Origin: Solirubrobacter deserti
Lineage (GTDB): Bacteria; Actinomycetota; Thermoleophilia; Solirubrobacterales; Solirubrobacteraceae
Assembly (NCBI RefSeq): GCF_027587175.1
Contig: NZ_JAPCID010000001.1
Location: forward strand, 1-64,000
Direction of reading: 5' to 3'
DNA length: 64,000 nt
The position numbers and the translations under genes were made by a program. Below are positions 27,849 through 37,019 of this stretch, in pieces. A model generated the notes under the pieces. That model had not been told where the DNA came from. It made no database searches and was given only the letters and a program-made list of their open reading frames with translations. The stretch's first letter is position 1, and each line of letters opens with the position of its first letter.

Positions 27849-28876
27849 CAGTCCCTCCAGTGCAGGATGACCTTGCCCGCCTCGCCGCCCGCCGCCGTGG
27901 CGAACGCCTCCTCGTGGTCCTCGGCCGCGAAGTGGTGCGTGATCACGGGCGAGATGTCGAGCCCACTCTGGACCATCACCGTCATCGCGTACCACGTCTC
28001 GTACATCTCGCGGCCGTAGATGCCCTTGATCGTGAGCATGTTGAACACGACCTGGTTCCAGTCGATCGCGAATTCCTCGGGCGGGATGCCGAGCAGCGCG
28101 ATCCGGCCGCCGTGCGCCATGTTGGCGATCATGTCGCGCAGCGCGCTGGCGTTGCCCGACATCTCCAGGCCGACGTCGAAGCCCTCCTCCATGTGCAGCT
28201 CGGCCTGCACGTCGGCGAGCTTCTCCGAGCGCACGTCGACGGCGCGCGTGACGCCCATCCGGCGCGCCAGCTCGAGTCGGTGCGGGTTGACGTCGGTGAT
28301 GACGACGTGGCGCGCGCCCGCGTGCCGGACGACGGCCGCGGCCATCTGCCCGATCGGGCCGGCGCCCGTGATCAGCACGTCCTCGCCCAGGACCGGGAAC
28401 GCGAGCGCGGTGTGGACGGCGTTGCCGAAGGGGTCGAAGATCGACGCGACGTCACGGCTGATGTTCTTGCCGTGATGCCAGACGTTGGTCATCGGCAGCG
28501 CGATGTACTCCGCGAACGCGCCGGTCCGCGACACGCCGATTCCCTCGGTGTGCGCGCACAGGTGCCGCCGGCCCGCCATGCAGTTGCGACAGCGCCCGCA
28601 GACCAGGTGGCCCTCACCGCTGACGAGGTCGCCGGGCGCGAAGCCCGTGACGTTGTCGCCGACCGCGACCACGTCGCCCACGAACTCGTGGCCGATCACG
28701 AGCCCGACCGGGATCGTTCTCTGGGCCCAGGCGTCCCAGTTGGAGATGTGCAGGTCGGTGCCGCAGATGCCGGTGCGGTCGACGCGGATCAGCACGTCGT
28801 TGATGCCGATCTCGGGCTCGGGGACGTCCTGGAGCCACAGACCGGGCTCGGCGTGGGCTTTCACGAGTGCGCGCAT
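27848..28876 (-). CDS. tdh: L-threonine 3-dehydrogenase
   Basis: 342 residues, zinc-dependent medium-chain dehydrogenase that oxidises L-threonine to 2-amino-3-ketobutyrate, which Kbl then cleaves. Catalytic zinc site: GICGTDLHI and GHEF; structural zinc site: [18 protein letters not shown] binding: [26 protein letters not shown] is the Tdh substrate-loop signature. The start is preceded, 12 nt away, by the -10-like TAGCCT. First gene of the tdh-kbl operon, divergent from the amidase. Confidence 0.96.
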   Translation of the reverse strand: MRALVKAHAEPGLWLQDVPEPEIGINDVLIRVDRTGICGTDLHISNWDAWAQRTIPVGLVIGHEFVGDVVAVGDNVTGFAPGDLVSGEGHLVCGRCRNCMAGRRHLCAHTEGIGVSRTGAFAEYIALPMTNVWHHGKNISRDVASIFDPFGNAVHTALAFPVLGEDVLITGAGPIGQMAAAVVRHAGARHVVITDVNPHRLELARRMGVTRAVDVRSEKLADVQAELHMEEGFDVGLEMSGNASALRDMIANMAHGGRIALLGIPPEEFAIDWNQVVFNMLTIKGIYGREMYETWYAMTVMVQSGLDISPVITHHFAAEDHEEAFATAAGGEAGKVILHWRD

Positions 28877-28888
28877 AGAGCCCGCCGC

Positions 28889-28905
28889 AGGCTAGTAGGT
28901 AGGGT
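28889..28905. promoter_or_regulatory. Divergent -10-like elements between tdh and the amidase gene
   Basis: On the minus strand TAGCCT (28894-28889) ends 12 nt before the tdh start; on the plus strand TAGGGT (28900-28905) ends 8 nt before the amidase GTG at 28914. Both promoters are packed into 37 nt. Confidence 0.5.
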
Positions 28906-28913
28906 GCCGAGGG

Positions 28914-30341
28914 GTGGACACCGCGTTCGCTTCGGCCGTGGAGATCTCTGCGCTCGTGCGCAGCGGGGAGGCCAGCGCGCGGGAGGTGACCGAGGCCGCC
29001 CTGCGCCGGATCGAGGCGCTCGACCCCGCACTGAACGCGTTCGTGGCGGTCGACGGCGAGCGCGCCCTGGCCGACGCCGACAAGGTGCAGCCTGGCGACG
29101 CGCAGCCGTTCGCGGGCGTGCCGATCGCGGTCAAGGGCAACGTTTCGGTCGAGGGCTTCCCGCTCACCTTCGGGTCCCGGTTCGTCGAGGGCCTCCGGGC
29201 CGCCCAGGACGCGTTCCTCGTATCACGCCTGCGCGAGGCCGGATTCGTGATCGTGGGGACGACGAACCTGCCCGAGTTCGCGATCCTGCCGACGACCGAG
29301 CCGCGCTTCGGCGGCCCGACGCGCAACCCGTGGGAGCTGGACCGCACGCCGGGCGGGTCGAGCGGCGGGTCGGCGGCGGCCGTCGCGGCCGGGATGGTGC
29401 CGCTGGCGCACGGCAACGACGGCGGCGGCTCGCTTCGCATCCCCGCGGCGTGCTGCGGGCTGGTGGGACTGAAGCCGAGCCGCGGGCGCATCTCGGTCGG
29501 CCCGGCGATGGGCGACTCGTTCCTCGCCTGCCACGGCGTCCTCACGCGCACCGTCGCCGACACCGCGCACGCGCTCGACGTGCTCAACGGCTACGAGGTG
29601 GGTGACGCGACCTGGGCGCCGCGCCCCGCCGAGCCGTACGCCACGGCCCTGCGGCGCGACCCCGGGCGGCTGCGCGTGGCCGTCACCGCGGCGAACTCGC
29701 TCGGCGTCGAGCCGCCGGCCGACGCGCTGGACGGCGTCCGGCGTGGCGCGGAGATCCTGCAGGGCCTCGGCCATGAGGTGGAGGAGGTCGCCCCGCCGTT
29801 CCCGCCCGCCGAGGTGCTCGACGCGTTCATCAACGTCTTTGGGCCGATGATCGCGCTCGGCATCGAGATGCTCGTGCGCATGAAGGGCCGCGAGCCGGAG
29901 GCGGACGAGATCGAGCCGCTGTCACGCGCGGTGCTCGAGCGGGCGCGCAACACGCCGGCCGTCACCTACCTGAGCACGCTCGCGGAGCTCCAGGCGCTCG
30001 CCCGCCGGATCGTCGGGTTCTTCGCCGACTACGACGTGCTCGTCACGCCGGCCTTGGGCGCCCGGCCGCTGTTGATCGGCGAGTGCCACGGCTACGGTGA
30101 GGACCCGATGGGCGACCTGGCGCGCTCCGGGCTGTTCACGCCGTACACGTCGCTGTTCAACGTGACGGGCCAGCCCGCGATCTCCGTGCCGGTCGGGCTG
30201 GGCGCGGACGGGCTGCCGGTCGGCATCCAGATCGTCGGGCGCCCGCTGGCCGAGGACCGGCTGCTGCAGCTGGCTCGGCAGCTCGAATACGCCAGCCCTT
30301 GGGCACACCTGCGCCCAGAAGATCCGCGAGGCGATCTCTAA
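28914..30341 (+). CDS. Amidase (amidase-signature family)
   Basis: 475 residues. The Ser-cisSer-Lys triad is visible: AVKGN supplies the Lys, [20 protein letters not shown] the two serines, and [20 protein letters not shown] continues the signature. The C-terminal part has [14 protein letters not shown] and [15 protein letters not shown], typical of amide hydrolases rather than GatA, which would be accompanied by gatB/gatC. It hydrolyses a carboxylic amide; substrate unknown. GTG start with TAGGGT upstream. It is convergent with the next gene, with a 4-nt overlap. Confidence 0.88.
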   Translation: MDTAFASAVEISALVRSGEASAREVTEAALRRIEALDPALNAFVAVDGERALADADKVQPGDAQPFAGVPIAVKGNVSVEGFPLTFGSRFVEGLRAAQDAFLVSRLREAGFVIVGTTNLPEFAILPTTEPRFGGPTRNPWELDRTPGGSSGGSAAAVAAGMVPLAHGNDGGGSLRIPAACCGLVGLKPSRGRISVGPAMGDSFLACHGVLTRTVADTAHALDVLNGYEVGDATWAPRPAEPYATALRRDPGRLRVAVTAANSLGVEPPADALDGVRRGAEILQGLGHEVEEVAPPFPPAEVLDAFINVFGPMIALGIEMLVRMKGREPEADEIEPLSRAVLERARNTPAVTYLSTLAELQALARRIVGFFADYDVLVTPALGARPLLIGECHGYGEDPMGDLARSGLFTPYTSLFNVTGQPAISVPVGLGADGLPVGIQIVGRPLAEDRLLQLARQLEYASPWAHLRPEDPRGDL

Positions 30342-31252
30342 GCGCTGTCGCTTGGCGCCGACGAAGTCGGTTGCCGCGATCTTGCGCCCAGGACCGCCGG
30401 CATCCGCCGCGGCGTGACGCCGAGGGCCTCGGCGTCGGCGGTGCCGCGGGCGCTGAGCATCTCGACGGCGAGCAGCTGCGCCTCGTCCCAGGTGATCAGG
30501 GACGTCGGGCCGGCGAGCGTCTCCTCGGCGCGCAGCGCGGCCCGCAGGCCGACCAGCGGGAGCGGCAGCGCGCGGCGGCGCCGGCCGGCGGCCGCGAGCA
30601 CGAGCCGGACGATCTCGCGCTGCGTGAGCGTCTCCGGACCGGCGAGCTCGAAGCGCCGCTGTCCCTCGGGTGACTGCAGGGCGGCGAGCACCGCGTCCGC
30701 CATGTCCTCGGCCCAGATCGGCTGGGTGCGCGCGATGCCACGGCCGACGAGCGGGACCGCGGGCAGGTAGCCGAGCCGCTCGATCCACAGCAGGTGCGGG
30801 TCGCCGGGCGTGTAGATGAGCGAGTGGGCGAGCGTCGTCGTCGGGATGTCGGCGGCTTCGATGGCGGCCGCGGCGAGCGCCTTCGCGCGGTGCATCCGCA
30901 TCGGGTGGTGCGGCGTCGCGCCAAGCGGCGTGATCCACACGAAGTGGCGCGCCCCCGCTCGCTCAGCCGCACGCAGCAGGCGGAACGAGGCGAGGCCGTT
31001 GAGCTCCTCGACCGTCGCGCGGGCCTGGTCGCGCGCGCCGCCCGCCAGGTGCACGACGGTGTCCACGCCGCGCAGCGCATGGCGCCACGAAGCCGGATCG
31101 GCCAGATCTCCGATCGACAATTGCACCCTTACCCGCTCGGGGCCCAGGCGGCGCGGATCGCGCACCAGACACCGCACTGGCACGCGGTTTGCGACCAGTC
31201 GGCGCAGGACGGCGTGGCCCAGAAGTCCGGTAGCTCCCGTCAGGAGAAGCAC
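30338..31252 (-). CDS. NAD(P)-binding SDR/NmrA-like protein
   Basis: 304 residues. Rossmann fold at the N-terminus (LLLTGATGLLGHAVLRRLVA), then IGDLADPASWRHALRGVDTV, VVHLAGG and HFVWITPLGATPHHP. It lacks the Tyr-x-x-x-Lys of active SDRs (YTPG stands near the equivalent position), so it may bind NADP as a sensor, as in the atypical SDR class (NmrA, quinone-associated subunits). The C-terminal 60 residues include an uncommon Ser/Pro-rich tail. The GTG start has a TAGGCT -10-like element 11 nt upstream. Confidence 0.75.
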   Translation of the reverse strand: MLLLTGATGLLGHAVLRRLVANRVPVRCLVRDPRRLGPERVRVQLSIGDLADPASWRHALRGVDTVVHLAGGARDQARATVEELNGLASFRLLRAAERAGARHFVWITPLGATPHHPMRMHRAKALAAAAIEAADIPTTTLAHSLIYTPGDPHLLWIERLGYLPAVPLVGRGIARTQPIWAEDMADAVLAALQSPEGQRRFELAGPETLTQREIVRLVLAAAGRRRRALPLPLVGLRAALRAEETLAGPTSLITWDEAQLLAVEMLSARGTADAEALGVTPRRMPAVLGARSRQPTSSAPSDSA

Positions 31253-31263
31253 AGTCGATCACC

Positions 31264-31269
31264 AGCCTA
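31264..31269 (-). promoter_or_regulatory. -10-like TAGGCT for the SDR-like gene
   Basis: On the minus strand TAGGCT ends 11 nt before the GTG at 31252. The reverse complement region (CCTATG) also precedes the ferredoxin start on the plus strand, so the two divergent promoters share the site. Confidence 0.4.
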
Positions 31270-31284
31270 TGCGACCATGGGGCC

Positions 31285-31548
31285 ATGGCCTACGTGATCG
31301 CCGAGCCCTGTGTGGGAACCAAGGACAACTCCTGCGTCGAGGTCTGCCCCGTCGACTGCATCCACCCGACGCCCGACGAGCCGGACTACGACAAGGTCGA
31401 ACAGCTCTACATCGACCCGGACGAGTGCATCGACTGCGACGCCTGCGTCGAAGCGTGCCCGGTCGACGCGTGCTTCGCTGAAGACCAGCTGCCCGACGAG
31501 TGGGCGCAGTTCGCGGAGCGCAACGCGGCCTACTTCGCAGGAAAGTAG
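31285..31548 (+). CDS. fdxA: 7Fe ferredoxin (FdxA type)
   Basis: 87 residues. MAYVIAEPCVGTKDNSCVEV followed by CPVDCIHP is the usual N-terminus of actinobacterial FdxA: the spacing after C9 (C-x7-C-x3-C-x3-CP) fits a [3Fe-4S] cluster plus contributions to a [4Fe-4S] cluster, and DECIDCDACVEACPVDACF holds the second motif. It carries electrons to cytochromes P450 or other oxidoreductases. A 12-bp hairpin overlaps its last codons. Confidence 0.94.
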   Translation: MAYVIAEPCVGTKDNSCVEVCPVDCIHPTPDEPDYDKVEQLYIDPDECIDCDACVEACPVDACFAEDQLPDEWAQFAERNAAYFAGK

Positions 31549-31554
31549 GCCGCG
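31524..31554. terminator. Terminator-like hairpin at the end of the ferredoxin gene
   Basis: CGCGGCCTACTT (31524-31535), 7-nt loop, AAGTAGGCCGCG (31543-31554): a perfect 12-bp stem that includes the last codons and stop of fdxA. The convergent mrp gene ends at 31570, so it could end transcripts from both sides. Confidence 0.7.
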
Positions 31555-31569
31555 ACCTCGCTAGGTCCG

Positions 31570-32718
31570 TTATCCGGCCATGGGGAGTGACATCCCGACC
31601 GGCTGGGGCGGCCCGGTCTGGACGACTTCCAGCACCGGGAGGGAAACGGGCTTGGCGGGCGCCATCGCGATGAGCCCGCGGGCCGTGTGGCGGATCGCCT
31701 GCGCGGCCGCGTCGTCGGGATCGACGGCGACGAGCGGGATGCCGGCGTCCGCGTGGGCGCGCAGCGGCATCGTCAGCGGGACCTGGCCGAGCAGCGGCAC
31801 GTCGAGCTCGTCGGCCAGGGTCTGGCCGCCGCCCTCGCCGAAGATCGGGTAGTGGTCACCGCCCGGCGCGGTGAAGCCGGACATGTTCTCGACGACGGCC
31901 GAGATCTCCAGGTTGACCTTGTCGGCCATCTGGGCGGAGCGGCGCGCGACCTTCTGCGCGACGTCCTGCGGCGTCGTGACGATCATGAACGTGGCCTGCG
32001 GGAGCAGCTGGCTGAGCGTCATCGACACGTCGCCGGTGCCCGGCGGCAGGTCGATCAGCAGGTAGTCGAGCTCGCCCCAGGCGACGTCGTCGAGGAACTG
32101 CGTGAGCGCCTTGTGGAGCATCGGGCCGCGCCACACGACCGCCTCGTCCTCCTTGAGGAAGAAGCCGATCGAGATGACCTTGATGCCGTGCGACTCGAGC
32201 GGGAGGATCTTGCGCTCGGCGTTCACGGACGGGCGCTGGCCGCCGAGGCCGAGCATGCGCGGGATGCTGTAGCCCCACACGTCCGCGTCCAGGACGCCGA
32301 CCTTCTTGCCCTCGGCGTGCAGCGCCGCGGCGAGGTTGACGGTCAGCGTGGACTTGCCCACGCCGCCCTTGCCGGAGCCGACGCACACCACGTTCGCGAC
32401 CTGCGCGAGCGCGCCCGCGGGCAGGCCGGAGTTGCGGCCCAGCGTGCGCTGGAGGCCCTGCTTCTCGGCGTCAGTGAGCACGTCGAACCCGACGTTGACC
32501 GCCGTGACGCCTTCGAGCGCGTTGACGGCGTTGGTCACGCCGGACTGGAAATGGCCTTTGATCGGGCAGCCGGGGGTCGTCAACGAGACCGTGACGTTCA
32601 CGGCACCGGTCTCGGCGATGTCGATCGAGCGGACCATCCCGAGCGTGACGATGTCTTTGTGCAGCTCGGGGTCGATGACGACCTTGAGCGCCTCGAGGAT
32701 CTGGTCTCTCGTGGGCAT
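31570..32718 (-). CDS. mrp: Mrp/NBP35-type iron-sulfur carrier ATPase
   Basis: 382 residues. N-terminal MIP18/DUF59 domain (VIDPELHKDIVTLGMVRSID, TTPGCPIKGHFQ), then a deviant Walker A P-loop (GSGKGGVGKSTLTVNLAAAL), and LLIDLPPGTGDVSMTLSQLL. Carries and hands over [Fe-S] clusters to apoproteins. The two-cysteine CxxC motif of typical ApbC carriers is replaced by a single MSGFTAPGG stretch, so cluster binding may differ. The start is preceded by TAGGGG. Convergent with fdxA. Confidence 0.9.
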   Translation of the reverse strand: MPTRDQILEALKVVIDPELHKDIVTLGMVRSIDIAETGAVNVTVSLTTPGCPIKGHFQSGVTNAVNALEGVTAVNVGFDVLTDAEKQGLQRTLGRNSGLPAGALAQVANVVCVGSGKGGVGKSTLTVNLAAALHAEGKKVGVLDADVWGYSIPRMLGLGGQRPSVNAERKILPLESHGIKVISIGFFLKEDEAVVWRGPMLHKALTQFLDDVAWGELDYLLIDLPPGTGDVSMTLSQLLPQATFMIVTTPQDVAQKVARRSAQMADKVNLEISAVVENMSGFTAPGGDHYPIFGEGGGQTLADELDVPLLGQVPLTMPLRAHADAGIPLVAVDPDDAAAQAIRHTARGLIAMAPAKPVSLPVLEVVQTGPPQPVGMSLPMAG

Positions 32719-32739
32719 ACCCCTATTGTCGCAGGCGCC

Positions 32740-33300
32740 TTATGCGGCGGCGAGCGGCCGTCGGCCATCAAGGCGCGCGAGGATCTGCGCGCGGCGGGCG
32801 AGCGCCTGCTCGCGCGTGAGCCCGAGCGTCGTCGCCACCTCTTCCTCGGCCACCCCGTGCACGAGCATGCCGAGCACCGCGAGCTCCGGCGCTTCGAGCC
32901 GCGCGCCGAGCGCCCGCAGCGCTCGCGGGTCCACCGTGGGGCGGACCTCGCCGCGCAGGACGGCGGTCAGGACGTGGGGTGGCGCGGACTTGGCGAGCAC
33001 GGCCGAGGCGCCGGCGATCGCTGCCCGGACGGCGAGGCCGTCGTTGGCGAACGCGCTATAGATCACGACCCGCGGCGGCATGGGCAGCGCGCGCGTGCGC
33101 AGGCACAGGCTCAGGCCGTCGTCGTCCGGCAGGTGCAGGTCCAGGAGCGCGATGTCCGGGCGCAGGTCGGCGATCGCCTCGAAGCCTTCGCGCGCCGTCG
33201 CGGCGGACGCGACGACGCGCAGGCCCTCACCCTCCTCGAGCAAGCCGATCAGACCGGAGCGGACCGCCGGGTGGTCGTCGACGATCACGAGCTCCAGCAT
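32740..33300 (-). CDS. Response regulator with degenerate HTH
   Basis: 186 residues. Receiver domain: IVDDHP (acidic pair), LLDLHLPDDDGL with the phosphorylatable Asp near residue 54, YSAF (Ser) and AKSAPP (Lys). The C-terminal part is shorter than a normal LuxR domain and only weakly resembles an HTH (ELAVLGMLVHGVAEEEVATT, then LGLTREQALARRAQI), closer to sigma region 4. It lies 60 nt downstream of the NarL-type regulator gene and probably belongs to the same signalling unit. Confidence 0.82.
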   Translation of the reverse strand: MLELVIVDDHPAVRSGLIGLLEEGEGLRVVASAATAREGFEAIADLRPDIALLDLHLPDDDGLSLCLRTRALPMPPRVVIYSAFANDGLAVRAAIAGASAVLAKSAPPHVLTAVLRGEVRPTVDPRALRALGARLEAPELAVLGMLVHGVAEEEVATTLGLTREQALARRAQILARLDGRRPLAAA

Positions 33301-33360
33301 GGTTCCGATGGTGCTGGAGGCCGGGCCGGAGCGCCATCCGGGACGCCCCCCATTTGCGCC

Positions 33361-34011
33361 CTATGGCTCCACCAGCCCGCGCCGGATGGCGTAGCGGACG
33401 AGCTCCACACGGTCGCGCATGCCGAGCTTGGCGAGGATGTTCGTGCGGTGGCGCTCCACCGTCTTCTCGCTCAGGACCAGCTCGCCGGCGATCTCACGCG
33501 TGGTGCGCGCCTCGGCGATCAGCTTGACGATCTCGACCTCGCGCGGGGTGAGCGGGTCGTCGGGCGGCGTGTCACCGCGGCGGGCGCGCTCGACGAAGTC
33601 CCGCATGAGCGCGCGGACGGCGCCGGGGTACAGGAACGGCTCGCCGCGCATCGTGGCGCGGCAGGCCTCGACCAGGTCGCGGTCGGCGACGGACTTGAGC
33701 ACGTAGCCGGACGCGCCCGACCGCAGCGCCTCGAACAGGTACTGCTCGTTGTCGTGCATCGAGAGGATCAGGACCCGGAGGCCCTCGCGGCGGGATGTGA
33801 GCTCCCTGGCCGCCTGCAGACCCGTCATGCGCGGCATCGAGATGTCCAGCACGGCGAGGTCGACGTCGTCGCGCAGGCCGCGCTCGACCGCTTCGGCGCC
33901 GTCCCCGACCTCGGCGACGACCCGCAGGTCCGGCTCGCCCTCGAGCACGAGGCGCAGGCCGCGGCGGACGACCGCGTGGTCGTCGGCGAGCATGATGCGG
34001 GTCTGGGTCAT
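33361..34011 (-). CDS. NarL/LuxR-family response regulator
   Basis: 216 residues. Receiver: RIMLADDHAVVRRGLRLVLE, VLDISMPRMTG with the phosphoacceptor Asp, ILSMHDN, GYVLKSVADRDL. LuxR-type HTH: LTPREVEIVKLIAEARTTRE followed by IAGELVLSEKTVERHRTNIL. It is preceded by the histidine kinase (ATGA overlap at 34008-34011), forming a cognate pair. Confidence 0.94.
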   Translation of the reverse strand: MTQTRIMLADDHAVVRRGLRLVLEGEPDLRVVAEVGDGAEAVERGLRDDVDLAVLDISMPRMTGLQAARELTSRREGLRVLILSMHDNEQYLFEALRSGASGYVLKSVADRDLVEACRATMRGEPFLYPGAVRALMRDFVERARRGDTPPDDPLTPREVEIVKLIAEARTTREIAGELVLSEKTVERHRTNILAKLGMRDRVELVRYAIRRGLVEP

Positions 34012-35024
34012 GGCTCCGGCAGCTCCAACGTGATGCGCGCTCCGCCCAGCGGGCTCGCGGAGAGCTTGAGCGCGCCGCCGACGAGCACCGCCCGCTCGCG
34101 CATCCCGCGGATGCCGCTGCCGTCGTGCGCGTTCGGCGGCAGGCCGGAGCCGTCGTCTCCGACCTCCAGGAGCGGACGGCCACCCTGGAGGTGCAGCTTC
34201 ACCTCGGCGTGCCTGGCGCCCGAGTGGCGGGCGACGTTCGTCAGCGCCTCCTGCGCGACGCGGTAGAGCACGAGCTCCTCGTCCGGGTTGAAGGCGAGGC
34301 CAGGCTGCACCTGCACGTCGACCGACAGCTCGCTGTGCTCGGCGACGCGCTCGCCCAGCACGAGCAGCGCGCTCGCGAGGCCGAGGTCGTCGAGCGCCTC
34401 CGGACGCAGCCGCCGCGCGATCCGACGCACCTCTTCGAGGCTCTCGCGCGCGGTCTCCTGCGCTTCGACCACCGCGGGACGCGCGGTGTCGTCGACGTCG
34501 CGCGCGACGCGGCCGAGCTGCAGCACCACGCCCGTGAGCGACTGGCCGACGCCGTCGTGGAGCTCCTGCGCGACCCTGAGCCGCTCGCCCTCCTGGGCCG
34601 CGAGCGCCCGCGCGACGCTCTCCCGGCGCTCGGCCTCGAGCCGGTCGAGCATCTCGTTGAACGCGTCCGCGAGCTCGGTCGCCTCCGAGTCCCCGCCCGC
34701 GACCTGCAGCCGCCGGCCCGGCTCGAGCGGATCGATCCGCCGCGCGAAGGCGGTCAGCTCCCGCAGCGGCCCGAGCGCGCGTCGCAGCAGCAGCAGGTTG
34801 AAGGCGAGCATGACGACGAGCCCGCCGGCGAAGATCGCCAGCTCGCGGACGGCGACGTCATCCGTGGCGGGCGCGAAGATCAGCGCCGTGATCACGCACG
34901 CGGCCGCCAGCACCGCGGCGTTGCCGATGGCCACCCGCCAGAACAGCGCCGGACCGCGAGACCGTGAAGACACGGCACTCAGTCTGACCACTACCGAGGA
35001 GACGGAGTCGGGCGCCACCGGCAC
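34008..35024 (-). CDS. Sensor histidine kinase (HisKA_3/NarX type)
   Basis: 338 residues. Two membrane segments near the N-terminus (VAIGNAAVLAAACVITALIF and ELAIFAGGLVVMLAFNLLLL) separated by a very short outside loop, so there is no extracellular sensor domain of note. Then a HAMP-like linker (RRIDPLEPGRRLQVAGG), HisKA_3 with the phospho-accepting His in RVAQELHDGVGQSLTGV, and HATPase (QEALTNVARHSGARHAEVKL, DDGSGLP, GIRGMRERA). It phosphorylates the NarL-type regulator. The ORF opens at 35024, but a GTG at 34973 (MSSRSRGPALFWRV) preceded by CAGACT is a more compact alternative. Confidence 0.92.
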   Translation of the reverse strand: MPVAPDSVSSVVVRLSAVSSRSRGPALFWRVAIGNAAVLAAACVITALIFAPATDDVAVRELAIFAGGLVVMLAFNLLLLRRALGPLRELTAFARRIDPLEPGRRLQVAGGDSEATELADAFNEMLDRLEAERRESVARALAAQEGERLRVAQELHDGVGQSLTGVVLQLGRVARDVDDTARPAVVEAQETARESLEEVRRIARRLRPEALDDLGLASALLVLGERVAEHSELSVDVQVQPGLAFNPDEELVLYRVAQEALTNVARHSGARHAEVKLHLQGGRPLLEVGDDGSGLPPNAHDGSGIRGMRERAVLVGGALKLSASPLGGARITLELPEP

Positions 35025-35261
35025 GCTAACCGAAGCGTGCTCGAGGGGGTCTGGCCGCGGGCACGCCGCCAGTGAAACGGCCAGCGATGCCGGTGGGCCC
35101 TACGTCCATGTCGCGGGACGGATACTCACACCGCCGGCTGGCGTTCGGTATGGGGGACACCCCGTATCTGAGCCCGGGGCGCCCCGCTAAACGCTCGCTA
35201 AGCCGCCCCGGCGTTCAGGCCGGCGAAGCGGCCGCCCTCGACCGATTCCTTTGCCACCGGG

Positions 35262-35277
35262 GCGGGGTCTACCCCCC
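35262..35277 (+). promoter_or_regulatory. GGGGTCTACCCC motif just upstream of the esterase start
   Basis: The inverted repeat GGGGT-CT-ACCCC (35265-35276) ends immediately before the ATG at 35278. The same core, in reverse complement, precedes the Crp-family gene (13500-13509). It may be an operator. The rest of the 250-nt gap upstream shows only weak hairpins. Confidence 0.35.
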
Positions 35278-36120
35278 ATGACCACGTCCACTGATCCGAA
35301 CCGCGTCCACTGGGAAGCGACCGCCCGCGACGAGCCGACCGACTGGGCGGGGCTCGCAACCGAGCCCGACGGCATCGACGAGGAGTGGGTCGATGCTCCG
35401 GCCGGGCTCTGGCTGCGGCCGCCTGACGCCCCGGCCGGGGTCGTGACCCTGGCCATCCACGGCGGCGGCTTCGTCAGCGGCTCGGCCGCGACTCACCGGC
35501 GGATGTTCGGCCACCTGGCGCGCGCCTCGGGCGCGGCGACCTTCGTGGTCGAGTACGGGCTCGTGCCCGACCACGTGTTCCCCAGTCAGCTCGACAGCGT
35601 GACGGTCGCCTATCAGTGGCTGCTCGACCGCGGAGCGTCGCGGGTTGCGGTCGCGGGTGACTCGTGTGGCGCGGGACTGGCGCTGGCGCTCGCGCTGCGC
35701 GCCCGCGCCACCGGTGTTGCGCTGCCTGCGTCGCTGTTGTTGATCTCGGCCTGGACCGACCTGGAAGCGACCGGCGGCTCATACGACAGCGGCCGCGACC
35801 CGTTCTTCACCCGCGAGGTCGTGCGGGCGCTGAGTGCCGGCTACCTGGCCGGTGCCGACCCGCACGACCCACTCGCCGCGCCCGCCCACGCCGACGTCCA
35901 CGGCCTGCCGGCGACGTATCTTCAGGTCGGTGCCGACGAGGCGCTGCTCGATGACAGCAGGCAACTGGCGAGCCGGATGCGAGCCGCGGGGGTCGACGTC
36001 CGCCTCGATGCGTTCGCCGGCCAGCTGCATTCCTTCCAGATGGCCGCGGGCCGCACCGACGTGGCGAACGATGCGATCGGGAGGGGCGGGTCGTGGCTGC
36101 GCTCGACGCTGATGGCGTGA
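35278..36120 (+). CDS. Alpha/beta hydrolase, hormone-sensitive-lipase-type esterase
   Basis: 280 residues. HGGGFVSGSA is the oxyanion-hole motif of the HSL (family IV) esterases; the nucleophile is in GDSCGAGLALALAL, and the Asp and His of the triad lie in VGADEALLDDS and QLHSFQM. It has no signal peptide and is likely a cytoplasmic carboxylesterase of unknown substrate. In M. tuberculosis and relatives a lysophospholipase-like hydrolase is next to sigG; here this gene overlaps a SigG-like sigma gene by 4 nt, so the arrangement matches. Confidence 0.88.
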   Translation: MTTSTDPNRVHWEATARDEPTDWAGLATEPDGIDEEWVDAPAGLWLRPPDAPAGVVTLAIHGGGFVSGSAATHRRMFGHLARASGAATFVVEYGLVPDHVFPSQLDSVTVAYQWLLDRGASRVAVAGDSCGAGLALALALRARATGVALPASLLLISAWTDLEATGGSYDSGRDPFFTREVVRALSAGYLAGADPHDPLAAPAHADVHGLPATYLQVGADEALLDDSRQLASRMRAAGVDVRLDAFAGQLHSFQMAAGRTDVANDAIGRGGSWLRSTLMA

Positions 36121-37013
36121 AGCGGTTCGAGAGCGCGTCCGCTGAGCTGCGCAGCGAGCTGCTCGCGCACTGCTATCGGATGCTCGGGTCCTGGGACGAC
36201 GCCGAGGATGCCGTGCAGGAGACCTATCTGCGTGGCTACCGGGCCTGGGACGGCTTCCAGGAGCGCGCCTCGGTGCGCACCTGGCTCTATCGGATCGCCA
36301 CCAACGTCTGCCTCAACGCCGCGCGGGACCGCTCCCGCCGCGCGCTGCCGTCCGGGATCGGAGCCCCGGACGATCGCCCCGGCGATCCCCCGGACGTCCT
36401 GGCGCAGGAGCACTGGATCCAGCCGTTCGCCGGCGATCGCGCCGACCTGCGACTCGCGCTCATCGCCGGGATGCAGACGCTGCCGGCGCCGCAGCGCGCC
36501 GCGCTGCTGTTGCGGGACGTGCTCGGATTCTCGGCCGCCGATGCCGCCGCGATGCTCGAGACGTCGGTGCCGGCCGTCAAAAGCCGCCTGCAACGTGCCC
36601 GGGCGAGCCTTGCCGACGCCGCGCTCGTCCCAGACGACATCGTCGAGCCCAGCGCCCCCGAGGCGCGACGACTGCTCGACACCTATATCCGGGCCTTCGA
36701 GACCGCCGACGTCCATGCGCTGACGGCCGTGCTGCGCGCCGACGCGACCCTCGAGCTGGTGCCGACTCGATCCTGGTTCGCCGGCAAGGTCGCCTGCGGT
36801 CGCGTCCTCGCCGACGCGGTCGGCGACCCCGGCGACTGGCGTATGGACCGCACTGTGGCGAACGGTCAGCCGGCGGTCGCCGCGTCCCTGCACGGGCAGC
36901 CCTTCGGCCTCGCGGTGCTCGACGTGCGCCGGGACGCGATCGCCGGCATCACGGTGTTCGGCGACCCCGCGCTGGTCGAGCGGTTCACGAACGGACGGAG
37001 CCGCAGCGGTTAA
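36117..37013 (+). CDS. ECF sigma factor of the SigG/SnoaL-fusion type
   Basis: About 298 residues. Region 2: ELLAHCYRMLGSWDDAEDAV, QETYLRGYRAWDGFQERASV and RTWLYRIATNVCLNAARDRS. Region 4: LPAPQRAALLLRDVLGFSAA then AMLETSVPAVKSRLQRARAS. The last 110 residues (DTYIRAFETADVHALTAVLR, LELVPTRSWFAGK) are a SnoaL/NTF2-like domain, as in SigG/SigJ-type factors; it is thought to regulate the sigma factor in place of an anti-sigma. I chose the GTG at 36117, which overlaps the hydrolase stop; a GTG at 36093 gives eight more residues. Confidence 0.9.
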   Translation: MKRFESASAELRSELLAHCYRMLGSWDDAEDAVQETYLRGYRAWDGFQERASVRTWLYRIATNVCLNAARDRSRRALPSGIGAPDDRPGDPPDVLAQEHWIQPFAGDRADLRLALIAGMQTLPAPQRAALLLRDVLGFSAADAAAMLETSVPAVKSRLQRARASLADAALVPDDIVEPSAPEARRLLDTYIRAFETADVHALTAVLRADATLELVPTRSWFAGKVACGRVLADAVGDPGDWRMDRTVANGQPAVAASLHGQPFGLAVLDVRRDAIAGITVFGDPALVERFTNGRSRSG

Positions 37014-37019
37014 ACACCA

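Noticed and set aside
35072-35281. 69-codon frame in front of the esterase
   Set aside because: No motif or ribosome binding site; it overlaps the esterase start and crosses several small hairpins.
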